Notes: generated from the letters alone by a model not told the origin. A stretch of 48,633 bases of DNA from Bacteroidales bacterium (GCA_014860625.1 JACZJJ010000004.1:1-48633); one strand, 5' to 3'. Shown: positions 33,887 to 43,553, numbered from the stretch's first letter. Program-made: numbers and translations.

Positions 33887-35968
33887 TTATTTTATAGATG
33901 CACCGTCATCCACTCCCTGATCAGGAATGATGAAATAGAGGGTCCCGTCAGGATTTTCGGCTGTGAGGATCATTCCCTGCGACTCGATGCCCCTCAGTGT
34001 CCGTGGCGCGAGGTTAATAAGAATTGTAACCCGTTGTCCGATCAGTTTCTCCGGATCAAAGTATTGGGCAATGCCTGAAACAATTGTTCGCTGGTCCAGT
34101 CCAGTATCCACTTTAAGCTTTAAAAGCTTATCGGTTTTGGGGACCACCTCCGCCTCAAGGATGGTACCGGCCCGGATATCAAGCCTGGAGAAATCCTCGT
34201 AGGTAATTTCCTGCATCGGAGGAATTAATTTGGGCGCATCAATTGCCGCCACTGATGGATTTCCGGCATCTGCATTGTCCTTTCGGGTGTTCAGGAGTTT
34301 CTGAATCTGTGCCTCAATGGCCTTGTCGTCGATTTTTTCGAAGAGAAGCTCTGCTTTGTTCAGCTGATGTCCGGAGGAGAGCCATGTTAAAAGCGTTGCA
34401 TCCGCCCATTTGTACTCGGGGAGATCAAGCATCTTCCTGATTTTTTCGGCCGTGAAAGGAAGGAACGGTTGCGCCACAACCGAGAGTTGAGCACAAATCT
34501 GGAGGGAGATATTCAGTACAGTACCAACCCGTCCCGGGTCAATTGCAAACACTTTCCAGGGTTCATTTTCGGTGAGGTACTTGTTTCCTAACCGGGCCAG
34601 GTTCATCATCCCGGCAAGCGCTTCGCGGAACCGGAAGTTTTCAAGGCTCTCGGCGATCCTGCCGGGAATCTGCTTCATCTCTTCAAGTGCAGCTTTGTCG
34701 AGGTCGGTCAGAACTCCCTGAGGAGGGACTTTCCCTTCGAAATTTTTTTCAGTAAGGACCAGTGTCCTGTTCACAAAATTTCCGAAAATGGCAACCAGTT
34801 CGCTGTTGTTCTTTGTCTGGAAGTCTTTCCAGGTGAAGTCGTTGTCTTTGGTCTCGGGAGCGTTTGATGTAAGCACAAACCGCAGCACATCCTGCTTCCC
34901 GGGGAACTCCTCCAGGTATTCATGCAGCCATACTGCCCAGTTGCGGGAAGTGGAGATCTTGTCGTTTTCGAGGTTCATAAATTCAAAAGCGGGAACGTTA
35001 TCCGGCAGAATATATGTTCCTTCCCCTTTAAGCATTGCCGGGAAGATGATGCAATGGAAAACAATGTTGTCTTTACCGATAAAATGTACCAGTCGGGTTT
35101 CCGGGTCTTTCCAGTATTTTTCCCAATCGGGAGTAAGTTCTTTGGTTGCGGAGATATAACCGATAGGGGCATCGAACCAGACGTAGAGAACTTTTCCGTC
35201 GGCTCCTTCAACAGGCACCTGAACACCCCAGTCGAGGTCGCGGGTAACAGCTCTTGGCTGCAGTCCCTGGTCGATCCACGATTTGCACTGGCCGTAAACA
35301 TTGGTCTTCCAGTCCTCTTTATGTCCTTTCAGAATCCACTCCTGAAGCCATGCTTCATACTGATCAAGTGGCAAATACCAGTGTTTTGTCTCTTTCATCA
35401 CGGGTACATTACCGCTCAGCACCGATTTCGGGTTGATGAGATCAGTTGCGTTCAATGAAGAGCCGCACTTTTCACACTGGTCTCCGTAAGCTTTTTCATA
35501 GCCGCAAACCGGACATGTTCCGGTGATATAGCGATCGGCAAGGAATTGGTCGTTTGCTTCGTCGTAGTATTGTGCGGTAACCTTCTCAATGAATTGTCCG
35601 GCGTCGTACATCTTCCGGAAGAACTCTGAAGCGGTTTCATGATGGATTTTATGGGAAGTACGGGAGTAAATGTCGAAGGAGATTCCGAATTCCTCAAATG
35701 ATTTTTTGATGATCCCATGATATTTATCTACGATCTGCTGGGGCGTAACACCTTGCTGGCGTGCCTTGATCGTGATTGGCACGCCATGTTCATCTGAGCC
35801 TCCGATAAAGATCACATCTTCGCCTTTCATTCGAAGAAAACGCACATAGATGTCTGCCGGTACATAGACACCAGCCAGGTGACCGATATGAAGAGGGCCG
35901 TTTGCGTATGGCAACGCAGAGGTGACCGTAGTGCGTTTGAATTGCTTATCTTCTGCTTTCATTGTCAT
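33887..35968 (-). CDS. metG: Methionyl-tRNA synthetase with C-terminal tRNA-binding domain
   Basis: 693 residues. Class I motif HIGH (LHIGHLAG), the zinc knuckle [17 protein letters not shown], and the KMSKS equivalent KISTS (NDKISTSRN). The anticodon domain is followed by a C-terminal EMAP/Trbp111-type tRNA-binding domain (about 590-693: [29 protein letters not shown]). Charges tRNA-Met in the cytoplasm. ATGs at 35968 and 35962 are both possible. A TATCTTTG box lies just upstream. It heads the minus-strand run. A clear single-copy housekeeping marker for placing the organism. Confidence 0.97.
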   Translation of the reverse strand: MTMKAEDKQFKRTTVTSALPYANGPLHIGHLAGVYVPADIYVRFLRMKGEDVIFIGGSDEHGVPITIKARQQGVTPQQIVDKYHGIIKKSFEEFGISFDIYSRTSHKIHHETASEFFRKMYDAGQFIEKVTAQYYDEANDQFLADRYITGTCPVCGYEKAYGDQCEKCGSSLNATDLINPKSVLSGNVPVMKETKHWYLPLDQYEAWLQEWILKGHKEDWKTNVYGQCKSWIDQGLQPRAVTRDLDWGVQVPVEGADGKVLYVWFDAPIGYISATKELTPDWEKYWKDPETRLVHFIGKDNIVFHCIIFPAMLKGEGTYILPDNVPAFEFMNLENDKISTSRNWAVWLHEYLEEFPGKQDVLRFVLTSNAPETKDNDFTWKDFQTKNNSELVAIFGNFVNRTLVLTEKNFEGKVPPQGVLTDLDKAALEEMKQIPGRIAESLENFRFREALAGMMNLARLGNKYLTENEPWKVFAIDPGRVGTVLNISLQICAQLSVVAQPFLPFTAEKIRKMLDLPEYKWADATLLTWLSSGHQLNKAELLFEKIDDKAIEAQIQKLLNTRKDNADAGNPSVAAIDAPKLIPPMQEITYEDFSRLDIRAGTILEAEVVPKTDKLLKLKVDTGLDQRTIVSGIAQYFDPEKLIGQRVTILINLAPRTLRGIESQGMILTAENPDGTLYFIIPDQGVDDGASIK

Positions 35969-35984
35969 CCTTTAAAAAGAGGAT

Positions 35985-35992
35985 CAAAGATA
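35985..35992 (-). promoter_or_regulatory. Bacteroidota -7 box for metG
   Basis: TATCTTTG on the minus strand, an exact TAnnTTTG match 16 bp before the first ATG. A TTG lies about 22 bp further upstream, slightly longer than the usual spacing. Confidence 0.5.
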
Positions 35993-36045
35993 TGAATTAT
36001 TGAAGGTTTTCTTGCAAGTTGTCGGGATTGTAAAGGAGGAACGAC

Positions 36046-36053
36046 TAATTTTA
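36046..36053 (+). promoter_or_regulatory. -7-like box for the peroxiredoxin-like gene
   Basis: TAATTTTA, one mismatch to TAnnTTTG, 21 bp before ATG 36075. It supports that ATG over an upstream TTG start. Confidence 0.35.
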
Positions 36054-36074
36054 CAGCATTTAAACAGAACCGTT

Positions 36075-36677
36075 ATGAAAGAGAAGTTTTTTACCTGGAT
36101 CCTGATGTTCACCCTCCTCTCCTGTACCTCTTACTCGCAGCTCCCTGAAAAGGCAGAAGATGTGACACCTCTTCAAGTTGGGGAGACTATTCCTTCCAGC
36201 ATTCTGAAAACGACTTCCGGGTCTTCCACTGATCTCCTGAACGTTTTTAAAGCAAAACCCACGATCCTCATTTTCTACCGGGGTGGTTGGTGTCCTTACT
36301 GCAATCAGCATTTGGCAGAGATGGCCGATTATGAGGACAGAATTCTCGAAATGGGATATCAGATCGTTGCTGTAAGTCCTGATTCTCCTGAGAACCTGAG
36401 CAAGACCATGGATAAAGATAATGTCAACTACACCCTTCTCTCCGACAGTCGCGGCGAGTTGATCAGGGCTATGGGGATTGCCTACAAGGCAACCTTCCTC
36501 TATGAAAGCATCCGGAGCAAAGGGGCAACCGGGGAGAAGCTTGACCTCCTGCCTGTTCCATCTCTCTTCGTAGTCGATCAGAAAGGAGTCATTCAATACG
36601 AGCATGTCGATCCCGACTACAAGGTCAGGATGAGCGGTGAGGAACTGATGAAGGTTCTGCACAATCTGAAGCCATGA
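36075..36677 (+). CDS. AhpC/TSA-type thioredoxin-fold lipoprotein
   Basis: 200 residues. The N-terminus MKEKFFTWILMFTLLSC is a lipoprotein signal with the lipobox cysteine at 17. The fold is AhpC/TSA-like: FYRGGWCPYCNQHLAEM carries a CxxC active site, then VAVSPDSPE, and the cis-Pro-type loop LPVPSLFVV. Such proteins reduce peroxides or disulfides on the outer face of a membrane. Divergent from metG. Upstream TTG at 36000 rejected because it puts 25 residues before the signal peptide. Confidence 0.83.
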   Translation: MKEKFFTWILMFTLLSCTSYSQLPEKAEDVTPLQVGETIPSSILKTTSGSSTDLLNVFKAKPTILIFYRGGWCPYCNQHLAEMADYEDRILEMGYQIVAVSPDSPENLSKTMDKDNVNYTLLSDSRGELIRAMGIAYKATFLYESIRSKGATGEKLDLLPVPSLFVVDQKGVIQYEHVDPDYKVRMSGEELMKVLHNLKP

Positions 36678-36736
36678 TATTTCTGCATGAGCGGTAAAAA
36701 GCAGTAACGGTCACAGGAAAATCTCAACAGATTTTG

Positions 36737-36744
36737 TATCTTTA
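36737..36744 (+). promoter_or_regulatory. -7-like box before the potassium channel gene
   Basis: TATCTTTA, one mismatch to TAnnTTTG, 44 bp before ATG 36789, in an otherwise unremarkable spacer. Confidence 0.3.
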
Positions 36745-36788
36745 GGGAATTAACCGCGGGATAAGGATTCCCAATAAAATTTCTGATT

Positions 36789-37616
36789 ATGTCTTCAATT
36801 CGAAATCCTTTCCGGGACAAACTCCTGGTGGTCATCTTTGGTACTGATACAAAAGCAGGAAAATTGTTTGACCTGGTCCTTCTCTGGGCCATTATCCTCA
36901 GTGTACTGGTGGTCATCCTGGAGAGCATGGATGTGGTGGAACTCGCTATTGGCAGGTACCTCATGGTCCTGGAGTGGATCTTTACGATCATGTTTACGAT
37001 CGAGTATGTCCTGCGCATCTACGCTACCAGGCATCCCAGAAAATATATCTTCAGTTTCTGGGGATTTGTCGACCTTTTCTCTTTCCTGCCAACCTACATC
37101 GGGATCCTCTTTACCAGCGTCCATTTTCTGGTTGCCATACGAATTCTCAGACTCATCCGGATCTTCAGGATCCTGAAACTGACCCGGTACTTCAGAGAGT
37201 CTCAGGAGCTGGCAAAAGCTCTATGGGCAAGCGCACACAGGATCGCCGTCTTTTTCCTGGTTCTCTTCCTTATCGTGTTGATCATGGGATCGTTGATGTA
37301 TGTAATCGAAGGAGGGGTGAATGGATTTGAGAGTATCCCGCAAAGTATTTACTGGGCGATCATCACAGTGACCACAGTTGGTTATGGGGATGTGGTACCA
37401 GTCACCTCTTTAGGTAAAATTGTTTCCTCATTAATCATGATTATCGGTTATTCAATCATTGCTGTTCCCACGGGAATCATCACAGCAGAGATTGCCAGAT
37501 CGAAAAAAGATGAAAACATGATCAGCTGTCCTGCATGCAACCATATTGAAACAGACCAGGAATCAAAATTTTGCCGACATTGCGGAACTAAGATGGCGAG
37601 TAACAAGCAACCGTAA
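36789..37616 (+). CDS. Voltage-sensor-type potassium channel with C-terminal zinc ribbon
   Basis: 275 residues. Six membrane segments: S1 about 27-45, S2 60-78, S3 88-108, an Arg-rich S4 at 115-135 (arginines every third residue), S5 150-172 and S6 210-235. The selectivity filter TTVGYGD is at 195-201, so potassium is the likely ion. After S6 there is a short linker and a zinc-ribbon pair CPAC (247-250) and CRHC (262-265) at the end. Known prokaryotic Kv channels lack such a ribbon as far as I recall. It may bind a metal or help the subunits assemble. Followed 45 bp later by an MscS channel. Confidence 0.88.
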   Translation: MSSIRNPFRDKLLVVIFGTDTKAGKLFDLVLLWAIILSVLVVILESMDVVELAIGRYLMVLEWIFTIMFTIEYVLRIYATRHPRKYIFSFWGFVDLFSFLPTYIGILFTSVHFLVAIRILRLIRIFRILKLTRYFRESQELAKALWASAHRIAVFFLVLFLIVLIMGSLMYVIEGGVNGFESIPQSIYWAIITVTTVGYGDVVPVTSLGKIVSSLIMIIGYSIIAVPTGIITAEIARSKKDENMISCPACNHIETDQESKFCRHCGTKMASNKQP

Positions 37617-37661
37617 TAAGTACTATTTTCGTCAATTCAAACCTCCCTTAAAACAAATCCG

Positions 37662-38567
37662 ATGGAAGAGCAGATCAAAGAAGTTCTTTATAATCCTACA
37701 GTTGGAAGGCTTGTAGCTATTTTCCTGGGTGTTTTTATCATCTGGATTTTAATTACCCTTACTCAACGAAAACTATTGGGGAAGATCAAGGATACGGACA
37801 ATCGATACCGAACAAGGAAGATGCTGACATTTGCAGGTTATTTTATGACCATTGTTTTAATAACAGTTGTATTCTTTGACAAATTGGGAGGATTTACTGT
37901 CGCTCTTGGAGTTGCCGGAGCAGGGATCGCTTTTGCTTTGCAGGAGGTGATCGCCAGCTTCGCCGGATGGATGGCTATTATGTTCGGAGGCTTTTACAAG
38001 ACCGGGGACAGGGTGCAGCTAGGAGGGATTAAGGGGGATGTCATAGATATCGGTGTTATTCGTACAACCCTGATGGAAACTGGTCAATGGGTCGATGGAG
38101 ATCTGTACAACGGAAGGATTGTCAGAATTGCAAACAGTTTCGTTTTTAAGGAACCGGTTTTCAACTATTCGGCCGATTTTCCATTTCTATGGGATGAAAT
38201 CAAAATTCCGATTCAATATGGGAGTGATTATCAGGCAGTCAGGGAAATTCTTTTGCAAACTGCCAATGATCTGGTTGGAGACTATGTGAAAATTGCACAG
38301 GAGACCTGGCAGCAGATGGTCAACAAATATATGATTGAAGACGCATCCACAGAGCCTATGGTGACGCTGACTGCCAATGATAACTGGGTGGAATTTACTC
38401 TCCGTTATACGGTTGACCTTAAAAAGCGAAGAACCAGTAAAAACGACCTTTATTTGCAGATCCTGAAAGAGGTGGATAAAAGAGGCGGAACGATAAAATT
38501 TGCATCGGCCACCTTCTTGATGGTTGACGGATCAGAATTGAACGTTACACTTAAAAAAGACAAATAA
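37662..38567 (+). CDS. MscS-family mechanosensitive channel
   Basis: 301 residues. Two or three membrane segments (about 15-35, 58-78, 80-110), then the Gly/Ala-rich pore region (GVAGAGIAFALQEVIASFAGW) and beta domain (YKTGDRVQLGGIKGDVIDIG). The C-terminal cytoplasmic part is longer and more charged than in small MscS. No signal peptide, unlike the MscS at 29849. It is followed after 4 bp by the GNAT-nitrilase fusion, so the two are probably co-translated. Confidence 0.87.
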   Translation: MEEQIKEVLYNPTVGRLVAIFLGVFIIWILITLTQRKLLGKIKDTDNRYRTRKMLTFAGYFMTIVLITVVFFDKLGGFTVALGVAGAGIAFALQEVIASFAGWMAIMFGGFYKTGDRVQLGGIKGDVIDIGVIRTTLMETGQWVDGDLYNGRIVRIANSFVFKEPVFNYSADFPFLWDEIKIPIQYGSDYQAVREILLQTANDLVGDYVKIAQETWQQMVNKYMIEDASTEPMVTLTANDNWVEFTLRYTVDLKKRRTSKNDLYLQILKEVDKRGGTIKFASATFLMVDGSELNVTLKKDK

Positions 38568-38571
38568 TTTT

Positions 38572-40095
38572 ATGGAAAATATTGAACTACGCCTCCTGAA
38601 TATGAACGATTACATGGAGCTGAAAGACTCCATGATTGAAGCTTACCATTCCTGGGCAGGCTCATATTGGAAGGAGCATCACATTGAAACATTGCTGAAT
38701 ATCTTTCCTGAAGGTCAGATAGCCGTTACAGTGGGAGATGTTGTGGTTGGAGCCGCCCTCTCGATTGTTGTCAAATACAATGACTATGGGGATGATCATA
38801 CCTATCAGCAGATCACAGGGAACTTTACGTTCAAGACTCACAATCCGAAAGGGGATGTGCTCTATGGGATCGAAGTGTTCATCCATCCCGAATACAGGGG
38901 CATGCGACTTGGGCGAAGGTTATACGATGCAAGAAAGGAGCTGTGCGAATCCCTCAACCTGAAAAGTATTATTGCAGGAGGACGGATTCCCAACTACCAC
39001 AAATATGCAGATCAGCTTACCCCAAAGGAGTACCTGCAGAAGGTGAAGATGAGGGAGCTTCTGGATCCGGTGCTTACCTTTCAGATCGCCAATGATTTTC
39101 ACATCAAGAAGATCCTGAAGAACTACCTGAGTGCCGATGAAGAATCGGGAGGGTATGCCACGTTGCTGGAATGGAATAATATTTTTTACGAAAAGGACCC
39201 GAGGAAGATCAGCTTGCAGAAATCGGCCGTAAGGATCGGGCTGGTGCAGTGGCAGATGCGCCTCTTTCCAAATCTGGATGCCCTCTACGAGCAGATTGAA
39301 TTTTTCGTCGACACAGTCTCCGGATACAAGAGTGACTTCATCCTCTTCCCTGAGTTGTTCAATGCTCCGCTGATGGCTGATTACAATCACCTTTCTGAAG
39401 CCGAATCAATCCGAAAACTGGCTGAGTTCACCTTTCCCCTAAGAGATAAATTCATCGAATTTGCAAAGTCCTATAATGTGAATATCATAACTGGCAGTAT
39501 GCCTCTTGTCAGGGATGGAGATTTGTACAATGTGGGATTTTTATGCAGGAGGGATGGGTCACACGAAATGTACGAGAAGATCCATATCACCCCAAATGAG
39601 ATCCATTATTGGGGGTTGGTCGGAGGGGACAAGGTGAAGGTTTTTGAGACCGATGCCGGGAAGATCGGGATCCTGATCTGTTACGATGTGGAGTTTCCTG
39701 AGTTGCCAAGGTTACTGGCCGACCAGGGGATGCAGATCCTGTTTGTCCCATTTCTCACCGATACGCAAAATGCCTACACGCGCGTAAGAGCCTGTTCAAG
39801 AGCCAGAGCAATCGAGAATGAGTGTTTTGTGGCAATCGCAGGTTGTGTTGGGAATCTCCCAAAGGTGGAGAACATGGATATCCAGTTTGCGCAATCGGTG
39901 GTATTTACTCCTTCCGATTTTCCATTTCCTACAAATGGTGTAAAAGCAGAAGCTACTCCCAATACTGAGGCAGTTTTGATCGTGGATGTCGACCTCGATT
40001 TACTCAAAGAATTGCATCATTTTGGAAATGTGAGAACCCTGAAAGACAGGCGGAATGATCTTTATGAAGTAAGGTACCTTAAAGGGACTGAGTGA
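38572..40095 (+). CDS. GNAT acetyltransferase-nitrilase fusion
   Basis: 507 residues. The N-terminal part (about 1-215) is a GNAT-type acyltransferase with the acetyl-CoA loop region YRGMRLGRRLYDAR. The C-terminal part (about 220-500) is a carbon-nitrogen hydrolase with the catalytic triad Glu (LFPELFNAP), Lys (YEKIHITP) and Cys (GILICYDVEFPE). Such fusions are frequent in Bacteroidota. The hydrolase half probably cuts an amide that the GNAT half recognises or makes; substrate unknown. Only 4 bp separate it from the upstream MscS gene. Confidence 0.88.
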   Translation: MENIELRLLNMNDYMELKDSMIEAYHSWAGSYWKEHHIETLLNIFPEGQIAVTVGDVVVGAALSIVVKYNDYGDDHTYQQITGNFTFKTHNPKGDVLYGIEVFIHPEYRGMRLGRRLYDARKELCESLNLKSIIAGGRIPNYHKYADQLTPKEYLQKVKMRELLDPVLTFQIANDFHIKKILKNYLSADEESGGYATLLEWNNIFYEKDPRKISLQKSAVRIGLVQWQMRLFPNLDALYEQIEFFVDTVSGYKSDFILFPELFNAPLMADYNHLSEAESIRKLAEFTFPLRDKFIEFAKSYNVNIITGSMPLVRDGDLYNVGFLCRRDGSHEMYEKIHITPNEIHYWGLVGGDKVKVFETDAGKIGILICYDVEFPELPRLLADQGMQILFVPFLTDTQNAYTRVRACSRARAIENECFVAIAGCVGNLPKVENMDIQFAQSVVFTPSDFPFPTNGVKAEATPNTEAVLIVDVDLDLLKELHHFGNVRTLKDRRNDLYEVRYLKGTE

Positions 40096-40101
40096 TTTTT
40101 G

Positions 40102-40109
40102 TAATTTTG
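40102..40109 (+). promoter_or_regulatory. Bacteroidota -7 box for the antiporter gene
   Basis: TAATTTTG, an exact TAnnTTTG match 20 bp before ATG 40130. No clear -33 TTG at the right distance. Confidence 0.5.
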
Positions 40110-40129
40110 CAAGCCTAGTAACCCAGCAA

Positions 40130-42130
40130 ATGGATTTTCCCATCCTAAAAGACGTCGTTATCATTCTGGGCCTTTCGGTCCTGATCATCCTTGTCTTTCA
40201 CAGGTTCAGGATTCCTTCCATCCTTGGATTTTTACTCACAGGTATCATTATCGGACCTTATGGCCTCAGCCTGATCGATGCCTCTCATGAAGTGGAGCTG
40301 ATGGCCGAACTGGGTGTGATCTTCCTGCTGTTTGTGATTGGGATTGAATTTTCGATCAAAGGGTTGATGTCGATAAAACGCACCGTTTTCCTGGGAGGGT
40401 TTCTGCAAGTGACGCTTACGATCGGCATGATTACCCTGGTCAGCCTGGGGTTCGGGTTACCTTTGCAGCGGGCCGTTTTCATGGGATTTTTATTCTCACT
40501 GAGCAGTACGGCAATTGTGTTAAAGCTTCTTCACGAGCGGGGCGAGATCACCTCTCCGCAGGGAAGGGTGGCTGTAGGAATTCTGATCTTCCAGGATATC
40601 ATCGTTGTACCGCTTATTCTCATTTCCCCGATTCTGGCCGGCAATTCTCCTGATGTAATGATGACGCTACTGATCCTGGTAGGGAAATTCGTAGCCATCA
40701 TTGTGATCCTTTTCTTACTTGCCCGTTACCTTGTGCCAAGATTGCTTGACCTTGTAATTCGGACTAAAAACAACGAGCTCTTTCTACTTACCATCATTGT
40801 CCTCTGTTTTGCCACAGCGTGGCTGACGGAAAGTTTTGGATTGTCGCTGGCTCTTGGCGCGTTTTTCGCCGGACTGATCATCTCCGAATCTCCATACAGC
40901 CATCAGGCAACTGCGCTTATTCTGCCGTTTCGTGAGATTTTTATCAGCTTTTTCTTTGTATCTATCGGAATGTTGTTGAATCTGCAGTTCTTTTTTCAGG
41001 AGATCCTCTACATTCATTTTCTGGCAATCGTCTCCCTGATTGCCAAGATGCTGATCATTGTTGTTGTAGTGATTATTCTCCGTTATCCGTTACGGGTGGT
41101 TCTGCTTTCGGCTCTTACCCTCTTTCAGGTAGGTGAGTTTGCCTTTATCCTTTCTGCAACCGGTATTTCGGAGGGGCTGTTATCACCCGAGAATTACCAG
41201 TATTTTCTGGCTGTATCAATCATGTCGATGGGAGCAACCCCCTTTGTTGTTGCATGGTCACCGAAAATCACCAATTTTATTCTCAAACTGCCTCTTTCAC
41301 AGAAAGTGAAGCACCGATTGGACTCCTTTCAGAAGGTAAAAGCACAGTCTCACCGGCTTCCTGAAACAATGGAGGATCATCTGGTCATTATCGGATATGG
41401 GATCAACGGAAAAAATGTAGCAAAGGCGGCTCGTGGCGCTGATATCCCTTTCGTTGTTGTGGAACAGGATTCCGAGGCATTGGCAGAGGCGCAAAATAAC
41501 AATGATAACGTAGTGTTTGGGGATGCCACACAGGAGGTCATCCTGAACCATGTACACGCCTTTTCGGCACGGGTAGTAGTGATAGCAATCTCCGATACTG
41601 ATGCCACACGAGTCATCGTTTCAAAGATCAGGGAGTTGTCTGATACAGTTTACATTATCGTAAGGACCCGGAATCTGAAAGAGATCGACGGTAATCTACG
41701 GTTGGGAGCCGACGAAGTGATCCCTGAAGAGTTTGAGACATCCATCGAAATATTTGCCAGGGTTCTCCATAAATACCTGGTGCCCGAGAACGAAATCATT
41801 TCATACATCGAATCCATTCGGGCTGATAATTATGAGATGCTCAGGGATGTCAGAGGATTGCTACGGAAAGGGCCTCTTCATCTCGACATTCCTCATATCC
41901 GGATTTACTCTATCCAGGTACAATGTGAAACGAACAAGGTGGTTGGCAAAAGTTTAGAAGACTCAAGGCTTCGTCGCGAGTTCTGTGTAACATTGCTGGC
42001 GATCCAGCGCGGCACAAAATACATTACCCACATTGATAAAGATACTGAAATTCGTATGGACGATACTCTTTTCCTGCTTGGCACCCCGGAAAATATCTCC
42101 AGGGTATCTAAATATTTACAGCTTTCATAA
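40130..42130 (+). CDS. CPA2-family (KefB/KefC-like) cation:proton antiporter
   Basis: 666 residues. The membrane domain (about 1-385) has 12 or so segments, beginning with VVIILGLSVLIILVFHRF and LLTGIIIGPYG, then LLFVIGIEF and the family loop FLFSLSSTAIVLKLL. A TrkA-N (RCK) domain follows at about 415-535 (LVIIGYGINGKNVA, with a GDATQ loop) and a TrkA-C domain at about 570-660. RCK domains bind nucleotides and gate potassium or proton exchange. With the potassium channel and MscS upstream it forms an ion and osmotic homeostasis set. Confidence 0.92.
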   Translation: MDFPILKDVVIILGLSVLIILVFHRFRIPSILGFLLTGIIIGPYGLSLIDASHEVELMAELGVIFLLFVIGIEFSIKGLMSIKRTVFLGGFLQVTLTIGMITLVSLGFGLPLQRAVFMGFLFSLSSTAIVLKLLHERGEITSPQGRVAVGILIFQDIIVVPLILISPILAGNSPDVMMTLLILVGKFVAIIVILFLLARYLVPRLLDLVIRTKNNELFLLTIIVLCFATAWLTESFGLSLALGAFFAGLIISESPYSHQATALILPFREIFISFFFVSIGMLLNLQFFFQEILYIHFLAIVSLIAKMLIIVVVVIILRYPLRVVLLSALTLFQVGEFAFILSATGISEGLLSPENYQYFLAVSIMSMGATPFVVAWSPKITNFILKLPLSQKVKHRLDSFQKVKAQSHRLPETMEDHLVIIGYGINGKNVAKAARGADIPFVVVEQDSEALAEAQNNNDNVVFGDATQEVILNHVHAFSARVVVIAISDTDATRVIVSKIRELSDTVYIIVRTRNLKEIDGNLRLGADEVIPEEFETSIEIFARVLHKYLVPENEIISYIESIRADNYEMLRDVRGLLRKGPLHLDIPHIRIYSIQVQCETNKVVGKSLEDSRLRREFCVTLLAIQRGTKYITHIDKDTEIRMDDTLFLLGTPENISRVSKYLQLS

Positions 42131-42135
42131 CTTTG
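42128..42135 (+). promoter_or_regulatory. Bacteroidota -7 box for the LD-carboxypeptidase gene
   Basis: TAACTTTG, an exact TAnnTTTG match 12 bp before ATG 42148. Its first three bases are the antiporter stop codon. Confidence 0.45.
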
Positions 42136-42147
42136 TAGAATCACACC

Positions 42148-43062
42148 ATGATCCAGGATATGACCCTTCCCCCCTATTTGCAAAAAGGCGATAAGGTGGC
42201 TATCGTTTCCCCTGCCAGAAGTATCACTTTTGAGGAGGTTTTCCCTGCCATGAAACTTTTCCAGAAGTGGGGACTGGAGGTGATTCTCGGGACGCATGTT
42301 TTTGGCAAACATCACCAGTTCAGCGGAACGGACGACCAGCGGAAACAGGATCTGCAACAAATGCTCGACGACCCCTCCATCAGGGCTATTGTTGCTTCCA
42401 GGGGAGGGTATGGAACGACAAGGATCATCGACAGGCTGGATTTTACGACGTTCTCGAAACATCCCAAATGGATCGTAGGGTATAGCGATATAACAGTTCT
42501 TCACTCCCACATTCACCGGCATCTGGGAATTCAAACCCTTCATGCCACGATGCCATTTAACATCAAAGATCAGAATTTCAATGAAATAACCACTGAATCA
42601 CTGAGAAAAGCACTGTTCGGTGAAAAAATTTCTTACTCCAAACATATAACCTTTTGGGACAAAACCGGATTAACAGAGGGTGAACTGGTTGGAGGAAACC
42701 TTTCGATCCTTTATAGCCTGAACGGGACACCTTCAGATATTGATACACAGGGAAAGATCCTGTTCCTGGAGGATGTAGATGAATATCTCTACCACCTCGA
42801 CCGGATGATGATGAACCTGAAGCGAAGCGTTAAACTCAAGGAGTTGAAGGGACTGGTTGTTGGAAGTCTGACAGATATGAAGGATAATGAATTACCGTTC
42901 GGGAAAAGTGCCCACGAGATCATCCAGGAGGCAGTAAAAGATTATTCGTATCCGGTTTGTTTTGACTTTCCGGCCGGTCACGAAAAACTGAATGTGGCTC
43001 TATATCTTGGAAGAAAAGCCAAACTGAAAGTGGAGAAAGAGGTATCGTTGCTATTCGATTGA
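42148..43062 (+). CDS. ldcA: Muramoyltetrapeptide LD-carboxypeptidase (S66 family)
   Basis: 304 residues. Family motifs: VAIVSPARSI at the N-terminus, ASRGGYGTTRI, the nucleophile serine in GYSDITVLHS, the catalytic Glu in FLEDVDEYLYHLDR and a histidine in FPAGHEKL. S66 enzymes remove the terminal D-alanine from murein tetrapeptides during cell-wall recycling in the cytoplasm. Length fits. A C/G-rich hairpin element follows the stop. Confidence 0.92.
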   Translation: MIQDMTLPPYLQKGDKVAIVSPARSITFEEVFPAMKLFQKWGLEVILGTHVFGKHHQFSGTDDQRKQDLQQMLDDPSIRAIVASRGGYGTTRIIDRLDFTTFSKHPKWIVGYSDITVLHSHIHRHLGIQTLHATMPFNIKDQNFNEITTESLRKALFGEKISYSKHITFWDKTGLTEGELVGGNLSILYSLNGTPSDIDTQGKILFLEDVDEYLYHLDRMMMNLKRSVKLKELKGLVVGSLTDMKDNELPFGKSAHEIIQEAVKDYSYPVCFDFPAGHEKLNVALYLGRKAKLKVEKEVSLLFD

Positions 43063-43070
43063 TAGATGCA

Positions 43071-43104
43071 CCCCTCCCCGGCCCTCCCCTGAAGGAGAGT
43101 GAGC
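43071..43104. repeat. C/G-rich hairpin element after ldcA
   Basis: CCCCTCCCCGGCCCTCCCCTGA then AGGAGAGTGAG; the right arm is shortened compared with the 12176-12195 copy. It is followed by a TCCCCTTTAGGGA hairpin (43108-43120) of the same kind as the one at 48502-48515. Confidence 0.7.
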
Positions 43105-43123
43105 AATTCCCCTTTAGGGATTA

Positions 43124-43155
43124 ATTTCGCTTTTTCGCTATTTCACTATTTATAT
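43124..43155. repeat. 8-bp periodic array before yraN
   Basis: Four 8-bp units ATTTCGCT, TTTTCGCT, ATTTCACT, ATTTATAT end 1 bp before ATG 43157. Similar to the heptad arrays but with period 8. Confidence 0.55.
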
Positions 43156-43156
43156 T

Positions 43157-43522
43157 ATGTCAGCAATACACGAATTAGGCAAAAGGGGGGAAGAACTTGC
43201 CGCTGCCTACCTGAAAGAAAAGGGATATAAGATTCTGGAAACCAACTGGCGCTTTGGTCATAACGAGCTGGATCTGATTGCCGAAGAGGGTCCTGTTCTT
43301 GTCGTTGTGGAAGTCAAAACACGGAAATCCAACACCATGGGAGAACCTGAGATGGCAGTGACACGGGAGAAGCAACGGGCCATTATACGGTCGGCAAATG
43401 CCTATGTAAGATGGAAACACAGGAATATGGAAGTTCGGTTTGATATTGTCTCAATCCTTCTTCAGGGAGAAAAAATAACCATTAATCATATTCCGGATGC
43501 TTTCTATCCGATGGTGCGGTGA
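43157..43522 (+). CDS. yraN: YraN family (UPF0102) nuclease-like protein
   Basis: 121 residues, the usual YraN length. Motifs: GKRGEELAAAYLKEKGYKILETNWR, HNELDLIAEEG and VVVEVKTRKS, which form the endonuclease-like D...ExK core. Conserved across bacteria, probably acting on DNA, exact role unknown. Preceded by an 8-bp periodic array; the next gene is 61 bp downstream. Confidence 0.92.
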   Translation: MSAIHELGKRGEELAAAYLKEKGYKILETNWRFGHNELDLIAEEGPVLVVVEVKTRKSNTMGEPEMAVTREKQRAIIRSANAYVRWKHRNMEVRFDIVSILLQGEKITINHIPDAFYPMVR

Positions 43523-43553
43523 TGGTTCCATCGCCCAATCAATAAGATTTCTT

